A DNA stretch of 64,000 nucleotides from Planctomycetota bacterium (lineage in GTDB: Bacteria; Planctomycetota; UBA1135), in assembly GCA_027623295.1 (NCBI GenBank), contig JAQBXR010000003.1, positions 1 through 64,000 of the forward strand, written 5' to 3'. A model generated the notes under the pieces. That model did no database searches. It was not told the DNA's origin and worked only from the letters and a program-made list of their open reading frames with translations. Of this stretch, positions 18,184 to 25,644 are shown in pieces (position 1 is the first letter of the stretch; each line of letters starts with the position of its first letter). A program made the position numbers and the translations under genes.

Positions 18184-18659
18184 TATGCGTCGTCCTCCAC
18201 CATAAAGCCGCCGAGCGATCCTGCCAATCCGCGGGAAATCGAGGACATTTCTTGCGGGGTGACCTTCTGGAATTGAGCGCGGGAGCGGAAGGCTTCGCGG
18301 GCAGATTCCGAGGTCTGAGGAGCAAGAACCACGAAGTCTTGGCTAAGGCCTGACGGGCTGCTCCAAGGGTTGAAAATGCTTAACCCGCCGAAAATCAATA
18401 ATGCCGCGGCTGCCGCAAGAGACTTTCCACCAAAGATGCCGCGCAATAAGCGACCCTGTGGGGCGGCCACTTCCATGCCCAATTCGGCCTGGACCCGGGC
18501 CCACAACTCTTCCGGAGCTGCAACTTCACCTAACTCCGTGAAACTTCGTTCCTCTTGGACTCTCTGCCACAGCTCACTGGGAGCCTGCACACCACCCAAC
18601 GCGCGCAGATCTTGAGCGATCTGCTGCGGAAGGTCGGGTTGGTGGGAGGGTTGAGACAA
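18183..18659 (-). CDS. probable single-span anti-sigma factor
   Basis: 158 residues, TTG start at 18659 seven bases after the sigma-factor stop. The cytoplasmic half contains two related segments, A-P-S-E-L-W-Q-R-V-Q-E-E and A-P-E-E-L-W-A-R-V-Q-A-E, which look like a duplicated helix that could clamp the sigma factor. One transmembrane helix (L-A-A-A-A-A-L-L-I-F-G-G-L) follows near residue 85, with about 60 residues outside. The zinc anti-sigma H-x3-C-x2-C motif is absent. Function is inferred from position between the sigma and RseB-like genes and from topology. Confidence 0.75.
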   Translation of the reverse strand: MSQPSHQPDLPQQIAQDLRALGGVQAPSELWQRVQEERSFTELGEVAAPEELWARVQAELGMEVAAPQGRLLRGIFGGKSLAAAAALLIFGGLSIFNPWSSPSGLSQDFVVLAPQTSESAREAFRSRAQFQKVTPQEMSSISRGLAGSLGGFMVEDDA

Positions 18660-18666
18660 AAGAGAA

Positions 18667-19281
18667 TCAGGGTGTTAGTTCTGATGGATCGAAGCCGCGG
18701 TGCTGCAAGAATTCGCGCAAAGCGGTATGGGCGCGGTTAAGACGAGACTTCACAGTACCAAGGCTGCATTCTTGAACCTCGGATATTTCGTCGTAACTCA
18801 TACCTTCGATGTATCGAAGGACAAGCAATGCGGCGAATCGGGGATTCATGCGCGCCAGGGCGTCCTGGATGAGAACTTGATTCTCAGTGCGGCTGACCTC
18901 TTGCACAGGATCTGCATGGCTTTCTTCGGCAGCCACCTGTTGGAGCTGTCGCTCCCCCTCGGCATTGCCGACGGTGGTCTGTACTCCAGCACGTGGAGCA
19001 TCGAGACGCTTTCTCCGGGAGTCAATCGCCGCATTTACTGCGATACGAAAAACCCATGACGAAAAACGACTTCGAAACGCGAAATCCTTAATTCTGCGCG
19101 CGAGGGTCACCATGGTTTCCTGTGCAGCGTCGAGGGCATCCTCTTGGTTGCCTGTAACACGTAAACAGATGGTGAAGACTCGGTCTTGGTAAAGAACAAA
19201 AAGCTGTCGGTACGCCTCATCAAAATCCTGCTTATTCGCAGTCTGGCAAGCTTCCACTAGCGCTTGATCAGGATCTGGCAA
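18667..19281 (-). CDS. ECF-type RNA polymerase sigma factor (RpoE-like)
   Basis: 204 residues with region 2 (D-F-D-E-A-Y-R-Q-L-F, then D-A-L-D-A-A-Q-E-T-M and F-R-S-R-F-S-S-W-V-F-R-I-A-V-N) and region 4 (R-Y-I-E-G-M-S-Y-D-E-I-S, then G-T-V-K-S-R-L-N-R-A). A longer than usual linker (about residues 90-130) joins them. It directs core polymerase to stress-type promoters and should be held by the membrane protein encoded next. The start is TTG at 19281, the only in-frame start that precedes region 2 closely, and may be wrong by a few codons. Confidence 0.93.
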   Translation of the reverse strand: MPDPDQALVEACQTANKQDFDEAYRQLFVLYQDRVFTICLRVTGNQEDALDAAQETMVTLARRIKDFAFRSRFSSWVFRIAVNAAIDSRRKRLDAPRAGVQTTVGNAEGERQLQQVAAEESHADPVQEVSRTENQVLIQDALARMNPRFAALLVLRYIEGMSYDEISEVQECSLGTVKSRLNRAHTALREFLQHRGFDPSELTP

Positions 19282-19414
19282 GGTTTGGTACCAACGTTGT
19301 GACAGGGTGATTAGGATTCTGGTTCCTTAAAAACTGCAAATTCTGTAGCTTTCCGGAGCGAGGGGCCCAGAGACCATTCCCCCTAACCTCTTATAAAGGC
19401 TAAACTTAGTCCTG

Positions 19415-19452
19415 CCAAGAAAAAATCGGAGCGCGTAGGGCTCCAATTTTTT
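19415..19452 (-). terminator. intrinsic terminator, T-rich on both strands
   Basis: A GGAGC/GCTCC stem (19428-19432 with 19440-19444, extended by weaker outer pairs) has A-rich DNA on its left and T-rich DNA on its right. It can thus terminate the minus-strand TSP3 gene that stops at 19472, and would also block plus-strand transcription. Confidence 0.75.
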
Positions 19453-19471
19453 TGATGGACGACTGGGCAAC

Positions 19472-20365
19472 TCAGTTGGCAAGAAGCCCAATGACGTCAA
19501 TCCCAACCACAGAATCACCGACTGCAGCTGAGCAGCTCGAGAAGCAAATACCGGTTGGCAAGGCACCGCAGAAGCTGTCAGACACTTGGTAAAGCACTTG
19601 GCCACCGCCGATGGAACCCACTTGGGTCAACGACTGAACACAAACCTCACCGGATCGGGCTTCCTCTGGGATTTGCCCGCCAGGATCAGTCGGGAACAGT
19701 CCACCCCCACCACCCTGTGGCGTTGGGGTAGCATCGCGGCGAAACTCCATGAGAATGCCTTCGTGGACGGAGAACTGAATCTGATCGACATAGCCCTGGC
19801 CATCCACGAGACCCTTCACGGCAACCGCCATAGATTGCTGATTCAGGAGGGCGGCCGTAGGAATCTGCAAGCGGTAAGTCTCCAACTGCATGCCTGGACT
19901 GGCCACACTGTAAAAATTGTGGCTGTTTGGCAGATGAGCCAAAGAGCTCATGCGCACCCGCTGGAAGTTGTTTAGGGTCGCCCAGAACAACTGAATATGC
20001 GTCAGGCCGGCTTGGCGCAGCGTTGAAACCTGCAAAGTGGTGTCGGCGCCTGAGGTATAGGCGTGAATCCGAAGGTTCGGAATCGCTAACGGCAGGGTGC
20101 TGACATCGTCCCAAACCAAAGGGTTGGTACCACGGAGCAATTCTTCCATGTCGCCGATCGTGTCGGCATCGGAGTCCGTTGTAGCGCTGGAAGTACCATA
20201 GTTCTGCTCCATTACGTCATCCATCCCATCGCCGTCTGAGTCGACCATTACGGGAATGAACATAGGTGCAGCCTCGAGTTGAGTATCTGCACTATCGCTT
20301 ATGGCCCAGGCCAGAAGGCCGAGCAGGGTCGTTGGAACAAGGATGGTAGGAAGAGGAAACTTCAT
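19472..20365 (-). CDS. exported TSP3-type calcium-loop protein
   Basis: 297 residues with an N-terminal hydrophobic signal (V-P-T-T-L-L-G-L-L-A-W-A). Two thrombospondin-type-3 calcium loops follow (D-S-D-G-D-G-M-D-D-V and D-S-D-A-D-T-I-G-D-M-E-E, residues 42-80), ending R-G-T-N-P. The middle is beta-rich and unassigned; the tail contains four cysteines (C-V, F-C-G, G-I-C-F-S-S-C) likely forming disulfides after export. TSP3 loops generally rigidify surface proteins. Enzymatic function is not evident. The gene stands alone with its own terminator. Confidence 0.78.
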   Translation of the reverse strand: MKFPLPTILVPTTLLGLLAWAISDSADTQLEAAPMFIPVMVDSDGDGMDDVMEQNYGTSSATTDSDADTIGDMEELLRGTNPLVWDDVSTLPLAIPNLRIHAYTSGADTTLQVSTLRQAGLTHIQLFWATLNNFQRVRMSSLAHLPNSHNFYSVASPGMQLETYRLQIPTAALLNQQSMAVAVKGLVDGQGYVDQIQFSVHEGILMEFRRDATPTPQGGGGGLFPTDPGGQIPEEARSGEVCVQSLTQVGSIGGGQVLYQVSDSFCGALPTGICFSSCSAAVGDSVVGIDVIGLLAN

Positions 20366-20644
20366 GAGGTCATCATTTATGGCGGTAGCTCGATATTCAG
20401 GGTAGCAAGCCTACGGAATCCGAGAGCCGGATTTTAGGGAAAATGCCTGATTGCTCTAGATGCAACCCTCGGAGCCGTTACCCATTATCGGAGAAAGTTT
20501 GAAGAGGTGTAGGAAGTTGGGAATTGGTTCTTGGGCGATGTAACTATATCCTAGAGTTGTATTTAGGCGCAGGCCTTGGATTTTTGGAGCAGGCCTCTGG
20601 GCGTTTGGTAGTGGGACAGCTATCCTGTTGCGCCGTTTGGGAAT

Positions 20645-20721
20645 GCACCCGTAGCTCAGCTGGATAGAGTGTTGGTTTCCGAAACCAAAGGTCGCAGGTT
20701 CGAGTCCTGCCGGGTGCGCCA
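20645..20721 (+). tRNA. tRNA-Arg (anticodon CCG), CCA encoded
   Basis: The cloverleaf has acceptor GCACCCG/CGGGTGC, D arm GCTC-AGCTGGATA-GAGT, anticodon stem TTGGT/ACCAA with loop TTCCGAA (anticodon CCG), T arm GCAGG-TTCGAGT-CCTGC, discriminator G and encoded CCA. All stems pair. An FG-GAP gene remnant follows directly. Confidence 0.96.
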
Positions 20722-20730
20722 ATCGGCCTG

Positions 20731-20898
20731 AGGCTTTCGCGATACAGTTTGGGTTCCGGTGTCTGTGCAGCAGGAAATGCCAATGGCGATGGCAATCTGG
20801 AGCTTATTGCTGGCGCACCTTATGCAGCTTCAGGTCGATTTCCCATGGACTCCCTTCACGCTTTACCGTCGCCCAAAGAGTCTTGCATGACCCCCTAG
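20731..20898 (+). pseudogene. FG-GAP repeat remnant downstream of tRNA-Arg
   Basis: An open frame without a usable start encodes one clear FG-GAP repeat between 20749 and about 20835: L-G-S-G-V-C-A-A-G, N-A-N-G-D-G-N-L-E-L-I, then A-G-A-P-Y. It continues 20 codons to TAG 20896-20898. FG-GAP repeats occur in tandem in large exported or integrin-like proteins, so a single repeat is a relic. The homology ends close to the tRNA 3' end, which suggests a rearrangement breakpoint there. No coding start or signal peptide is present. Confidence 0.55.
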
Positions 20899-21026
20899 TT
20901 GCAGAGATCTGGGTAGTTCCAAGGAGAAAAGAGCTTCTCAAAACCCCTTTTTACTAAACTAAAAACCACAATAGGCCGCGCCATAGGCGCTACGAGCCTT
21001 CATCGAATTCCCCGATTAAACATCCC

Positions 21027-21988
21027 ATGCGTTTCCCACGCCTCATTCTCGCACTTGCTCCCCTCCTCTTAGCCCAGCCGGCCGCTGCGCAGGAAACCAC
21101 AGGACCAGTTCCTACTCCGAGCGCAAAACCGGATGTACAGCAGGAACCTCAAAAAGACTTGGCCTCTCAACACGCCGAATACCAAGCTGCACAGGCACGC
21201 TTAAGCGAAGCACGAAACGTCTACCGTAAAAACCCTGGCGACGCTGCTGCGCGCGAAGCCCTGCAAGCTGCGCAAAAGGCAACCGCCCAACAGCGCGCCG
21301 CACTAGAGAGCGCTGCCGCAGGCAAAGGCGCAACCGACGCGGAAGCCAGTCGCAAAGACAAAGGCGAAGCGGAAGGCAAGCAGCAAGGCGTCGACAAAGA
21401 CGGTGCGGAAAAAGGCAAGGACCGCGCCAAAGAAGGCGGTAAGAAAATGGCTTAGATAAGGATCAGACCAAAGACAAAGGTAAAAAGAACGGCAAAGACA
21501 AGCACGAAGACAAAGGTCAGAACGGCGAAAATAGCCAGAAGGAAAAAGGCAAAGCGGACGGCAAAGCTAAGGGTAAAGAGGACGGCGTCGCCAAAGATGC
21601 TTCCAAAAAGAAGGGCGAAGACCGCGCCAAAGAAGGCGGCAAGCAACGCGGGCTAGAGAGCACCGGCGAAGCAAAGAACAAGGGCAGGAAGGAGCACGCA
21701 GCAGACCAAGACGGTGCAGGCAACGATGCCCAGGAAGGTGGCAAGACGGAATCCGAAAAGGAGCGTGCCTTGTTGCGGGCCAATCTCAATTTCGACAGTC
21801 AAATGGAAAAGATTGAGTTAGAGCTCGACCGTGAATTGGCCTCCGCATGGAAGAAGGCTGAGCAAAGTGGGCAAACCGAAAAGTACGACAGCAAGCGTGA
21901 TGGTATCGAGGGGCGCTACGACGAAAAGCGTCAGAAAGCCAAGGCAAATCACGACCAGAAGATTAAGAAAATTCAAGAACGCGGCTAA
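21027..21988 (+). pseudogene. exported Lys/Gly/Asp-rich repetitive protein interrupted by a frameshift
   Basis: The first frame (21027-21455) has a clear signal peptide (L-A-P-L-L-L-A-Q-P-A-A-A-Q), an Ala/Gln helical segment and the start of a K/G/E/D-rich repeat region, then hits TAG at 21453. From 21443 a second frame stays open to TAA at 21988 and continues the same composition, including a second copy of D-R-A-K-E-G-G-K and a charged coiled-coil tail. Adding one A to the AAAA run at 21444-21447 would join both frames into about 320 residues. It is either a recent mutation, a sequencing error, or a slippage-controlled gene. The product would be a secreted, highly charged low-complexity protein with no named family. 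Confidence 0.7.
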
Positions 21989-22007
21989 GTCAAGCTAGGG
22001 GAAATAA

Positions 22008-22067
22008 GTTCCGGTTGTCGCCTCGCAGCGGCAACCGGGAACCAGGAACCCCCAAAGGGCCGTTTTT
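22008..22067 (+). terminator. strong hairpin followed by a distal T run
   Basis: A 14-bp stem with one bulged G and one G-T pair (22008-22021 with 22028-22042, loop CTCGCA) follows the Lys-rich gene. Five T residues come 20 bases later (22063-22067), after a short CCC-AAA-GGG element. The separation of stem and T run is unusual, so it may be a transcript-stabilising hairpin instead. Confidence 0.55.
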
Positions 22068-22083
22068 CTACTATGCTTAGGAG

Positions 22084-23721
22084 ATGCTCATCCTCCCTCT
22101 CCTGGCCTCCTTTATGCAAGGCGCAATTGCGCCTGAACCGAATCCCCTGCAGCGCCAAGTTATGGAAGTGCGCGCAGAAGGCGTTTTTCTTATTGAGGAA
22201 AATGCCTCCCACCCGGCGCAAAAGCTAAGCGGCGGCACGCTCGCTGCTTCTACGGGTCCACGGTGGCAGGTCGATGACTTCGGCCTTGCCTGGATTGGGC
22301 AACGCGTAGCCATGGGAGACTCTGGCGCCTGGATGGTGGGCGGAAAGGAACTGAACAATGAAATGGTGGGCGCTTATGCCACCGGATCGGATACCCCGCT
22401 GTTCGATTACTCGGTACTGGGCGCCTCAGTAGTGCGTCCGGCAGCATCGAACCGTTCTGGAACCTTGGCTGCAATGGTTACCATGGATCAAGGCACCTTT
22501 AGTTTTCAGGCTACGGTTTACAGCTGGGATCGCTTGGCCGGCGATGTGCCAACCTGGACAGCAATACTTCCTAACACAGGTAATGTGAGTGCCGGTTTTG
22601 TTGGTGTCAACGATCGGGGTACACGCACAGTTGCTGCAGTCAGCAACACCAATGGAACTACCCATGTTCGCGTTTTTGATAGTGCTGGTTTGGTGGTCAA
22701 CTCGTATGACATTGCCGCAGTGGCAAACATTCGCTTTGGCGCCATCGATGCAAAAGGAGATCGTTTGTACCTGGGCATGCTCAACGGGTTCTGCGAAATC
22801 TATGACTTGAATACCGGCGGGTTGTTGCACTCACAATCCCTTGGCGGTTCCTTCGACGCACACGCTTTTTCCGGAGATGGCAAAACTTTTGCTTATGGAA
22901 ACTTCGGCGGTAGCTTTGTTGTGCAAGAAACCTCACCGGGAGTTTGGGCTACGGTGGCCACACGTGGAGGTGTTAGTGGAGCTTATGTTGGTCAAGTCGC
23001 GTTAAATTCCGATGGCAGCCGCTGCGGTTTTGCCTCGCAGCGTTACACGCCAAATTACGATCACCTTGAAATCGGCATGATGGATGTCGTGAGTGGCGCA
23101 GACCTTTTTAACAACAGCCTTGATGCACCTGGAACTACCGCCCAACTCATCGCTTCTGGACTAGACATGGATGACAACGGTGATTACCTCGCCGGCATTT
23201 CTTGGGGTGACAGCCTGAACCTAACTCCTGAGGTCTTCGTTTACGATGCCACCGGCGTACTCACTTCTTCTGTCGACACGACTGGATCGGCATTTGGTCT
23301 AGACATGGATGCGGACGGCGATGTCCTCGCTGTCGGAACCAAGGCTGTGCATGCAAACAACTTTGGCAATGGCGGTTCCATTATGGCCGTCGATGCATTT
23401 GAGCAAGATTTCCACGTTGTTGGCTTTCCTCAGTTAGGAGGATCCCTCTCCATTGAGACGCCAGGTGGCGCTACCAGCTTTGCCTATGCGATTTCCACAG
23501 GCTTAGACAACCTGCTAACTCCAGCGGGAATCCTAGAAATCAACTTGGGCTTAGCAGTTCACACCACGAGCCCCATGGCCATCCCACTTGGCGGATTGTC
23601 GATCAGTGTGGACATACCGACGAACCTGAATTTGCTCGGGCAGACCTTCCACGCACAAGGCCTCCGCTTCGATGTGAACAACACCCTTACCAACAAGGTG
23701 TCATTCGACTTAGTGCCTTAG
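22084..23721 (+). CDS. exported beta-propeller protein of unknown function
   Basis: 545 residues with a signal peptide (M-L-I-L-P-L-L-A-S-F). The body is WD40/YVTN-like, with repeated blades such as A-I-D-A-K-G-D-R-L-Y-L-G, A-F-S-G-D-G-K-T-F-A-Y-G, A-L-N-S-D-G-S-R-C-G-F-A and D-M-D-A-D-G-D-V-L-A-V-G. The last 90 residues form a separate beta domain with L-L-G-Q-T-F-H-A-Q and T-N-K-V-S-F-D, a tail I associate with exported planctomycete propellers. No catalytic motif is seen. It is transcribed alone between the hairpin at 22008 and a palindrome at 23861. Confidence 0.8.
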   Translation: MLILPLLASFMQGAIAPEPNPLQRQVMEVRAEGVFLIEENASHPAQKLSGGTLAASTGPRWQVDDFGLAWIGQRVAMGDSGAWMVGGKELNNEMVGAYATGSDTPLFDYSVLGASVVRPAASNRSGTLAAMVTMDQGTFSFQATVYSWDRLAGDVPTWTAILPNTGNVSAGFVGVNDRGTRTVAAVSNTNGTTHVRVFDSAGLVVNSYDIAAVANIRFGAIDAKGDRLYLGMLNGFCEIYDLNTGGLLHSQSLGGSFDAHAFSGDGKTFAYGNFGGSFVVQETSPGVWATVATRGGVSGAYVGQVALNSDGSRCGFASQRYTPNYDHLEIGMMDVVSGADLFNNSLDAPGTTAQLIASGLDMDDNGDYLAGISWGDSLNLTPEVFVYDATGVLTSSVDTTGSAFGLDMDADGDVLAVGTKAVHANNFGNGGSIMAVDAFEQDFHVVGFPQLGGSLSIETPGGATSFAYAISTGLDNLLTPAGILEINLGLAVHTTSPMAIPLGGLSISVDIPTNLNLLGQTFHAQGLRFDVNNTLTNKVSFDLVP

Positions 23722-23860
23722 GTTTTAGTTTTCAGATTCGGCTTCCACTTCGATGCGCTGAAACTGAACCACTAAAACGATTTCCTTCCTCTACGGATGG
23801 GCTTACTGCAGGGGGCTGCAAAAGGTTGCAACAAATAATTCGCCTCCCCAGAGTACCCCA

Positions 23861-23879
23861 CGGCTCAAACTTTGAGCCG
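23861..23879. terminator. palindromic hairpin between convergent genes
   Basis: CGGCTCAAA and TTTGAGCCG form a perfect 9-bp inverted repeat around a single C, between the ends of the beta-propeller gene (+) and the Mur-ligase gene (-). Neither side has a T tract, so terminator function is only a guess. Confidence 0.4.
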
Positions 23880-23884
23880 AAGGC

Positions 23885-25633
23885 TTAGATGGTGGGGATT
23901 TCTTGTCCCGACCGCCAATCTTGCTTTTGCATTTCGCCAAGCAGCTGAAGAACTTCTTCTCGCTGTTGCAGAGTTAAAAGCAGAAGTAGGTCACCCGGCT
24001 TTGCCCAGCGAAGGGCCTGGATGGTGGCCTCCATTTCGCTTTCCACACGAGTGATGGCCTCGGCTGGGGCGCCATCGGCAAGTAGCGCAGCTTCCATGAT
24101 GGCTGGGACTTCGCCGAGCTCACGACCGCGCAGGTGCTCGTCTTGCTCTTTAATAATCAGACGGTCCACGCCACTGCGCCATGCCGTAAGCGCAACTTCT
24201 TCAATGGCATCCGTTCTGCGATCACCCGCATGCCCTACCGTGACCAATTTGCGCTTCGGTTTCATGGCCGTAGCCATTTCAAACAAAGCTTGCAGGCCGT
24301 GTGGATTATGTGCAAAGTCGACGAGGACTTTTACTCCATGAAAGTCGAAGAGGTTGAGGCGTCCGGGATTATCCGCCGGGTCACTTTGGAACGCTAATAA
24401 ACCTTCCCGGATGGAGGCCTCGTCTAAGCCAAGTTCCTTAGCCACCGCAACCGCAGCCAAACTGTTCGCAATGTTATGCCGTGCAGCACCACCCATGGTG
24501 ATTGGAATTTCTGCAGCGTCAATCAGTTTGCTTGCTTGACCGTCGGCGTACCACCAAATAACCCCGCCATCAAGAATGGCAGCGTGTCCGCGGTTGTTGA
24601 GGTGCTCTTGAATACGCGTGTCTTGTGCATCCAGACTGAACCATGTGATCGGGCATTCCACCAAATGCACGCGCTCCACAGACTTTTCATCTTGCGCGTT
24701 CAGCACTAAGCGTTTACCTGCATGACGAATGATGAACTTGGTATCCGCCAGCATATCGAGGTCTTTAATCCCCCATTCGCCGAGATGGTCTTCCGCGATA
24801 TTAGTGATCAAAGCGACATCGGCCTCTCCTGCCGCAAGGCCTAAACCGCGACGCAACATGCCGCCGCGCGCAGTTTCAAGGAGTGCAATCTCGGTGGATG
24901 GATGGCGCAGAATGTTGCGTGCGCCACCTGGTCCAGACCAATCTCCGCGGTCGAGAATTTCATTTCCAACCATGAGCCAATCGGTGGAAGAGACTCCAGG
25001 AACTTTGCCCTGGGCATCGACCATGCACTTCAGCAAACGCACCGTGGTGGTCTTGCCATTGGTGCCGGTAATCATGGCGATTGGAATCCGTTGACGCGCT
25101 TCCCATTCCACTTCGCCGGCTTCCGGAAGTTCTTTCACTGGCCAGCTTTCGCAATAGCGCCCTGCACCAATCGAAACATCGTCATCGTCGGTGAGGAAAA
25201 GTGCACCACGACGTGCGGCGGCGCGCTGCAAACGAAGCAGGGAACCGTTTGATTCAGCTCGGATTTCCGCTTTGAACTTAACGATGGCATCTTCTAAGTT
25301 CGGCGCTTCGGTACCGTCCAAATGTGCTTCGGCAATTGACCAAGCCCACTCATTCATTTCGCATGCTGCATAAAGAGCATCCATGGGTGCGCTGAATGCC
25401 AAGCTCAACCCACCTGGGAATTTGCGGTAGGCGGTTTCTTCTTCCCCCCACCCAACGCCTTCCAGCAACGTAAGAATCGCGCCGGTCCAAGCCAAACGTG
25501 CAGGCTCTGCATCGCTATCTGCAATCGCAATATCAATTACAGGGCCCGGCTTCCCCCAAACCACATTGGGACCGGTGAGCCGTCGTGAGTCACGCATCTC
25601 CCGCTGGGGAGATGCTTGTTCAGAAGTGGTCAT
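23885..25633 (-). CDS. CphA-like Mur ligase paralogue without ATP-grasp domain
   Basis: 582 residues. The Mur-ligase centre and C-terminal domain are complete: P-loop I-T-G-T-N-G-K-T-T-T (188-197), L-E-T-A-R-G-G-M-L-R-R-G, N-I-A-E-D-H-L-G and F-A-H-N-P-H-G. These match the corresponding CphA motifs in the next-upstream gene far better than MurC-F. The first 180 residues (with L-S-L-A-F-S-A-P-M-D-A-L-Y-A) are not an ATP-grasp. In CphA the Mur half adds Arg to the Asp backbone and the ATP-grasp adds Asp. This protein could thus only do an Arg-type ligation, or trim and modify chains. It starts 11 bases after the cphA stop, so they are co-transcribed. Confidence 0.85.
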   Translation of the reverse strand: MTTSEQASPQREMRDSRRLTGPNVVWGKPGPVIDIAIADSDAEPARLAWTGAILTLLEGVGWGEEETAYRKFPGGLSLAFSAPMDALYAACEMNEWAWSIAEAHLDGTEAPNLEDAIVKFKAEIRAESNGSLLRLQRAAARRGALFLTDDDDVSIGAGRYCESWPVKELPEAGEVEWEARQRIPIAMITGTNGKTTTVRLLKCMVDAQGKVPGVSSTDWLMVGNEILDRGDWSGPGGARNILRHPSTEIALLETARGGMLRRGLGLAAGEADVALITNIAEDHLGEWGIKDLDMLADTKFIIRHAGKRLVLNAQDEKSVERVHLVECPITWFSLDAQDTRIQEHLNNRGHAAILDGGVIWWYADGQASKLIDAAEIPITMGGAARHNIANSLAAVAVAKELGLDEASIREGLLAFQSDPADNPGRLNLFDFHGVKVLVDFAHNPHGLQALFEMATAMKPKRKLVTVGHAGDRRTDAIEEVALTAWRSGVDRLIIKEQDEHLRGRELGEVPAIMEAALLADGAPAEAITRVESEMEATIQALRWAKPGDLLLLLTLQQREEVLQLLGEMQKQDWRSGQEIPTI

Positions 25634-25644
25634 GCTGATTTTCT

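Noticed and set aside
20456-20795. Two minus-strand frames with protein-like segments such as G-R-T-R-T-C-D-L-W-F-R-K-P
   Set aside because: They are antisense to tRNA-Arg; this peptide is a well-known artefact of tRNA genes annotated as protein.
21440-21455. Programmed -1 frameshift in the Lys-rich gene
   Set aside because: No X-XXY-YYZ slippery heptamer is in the right phase; a missing A in the homopolymer is simpler.
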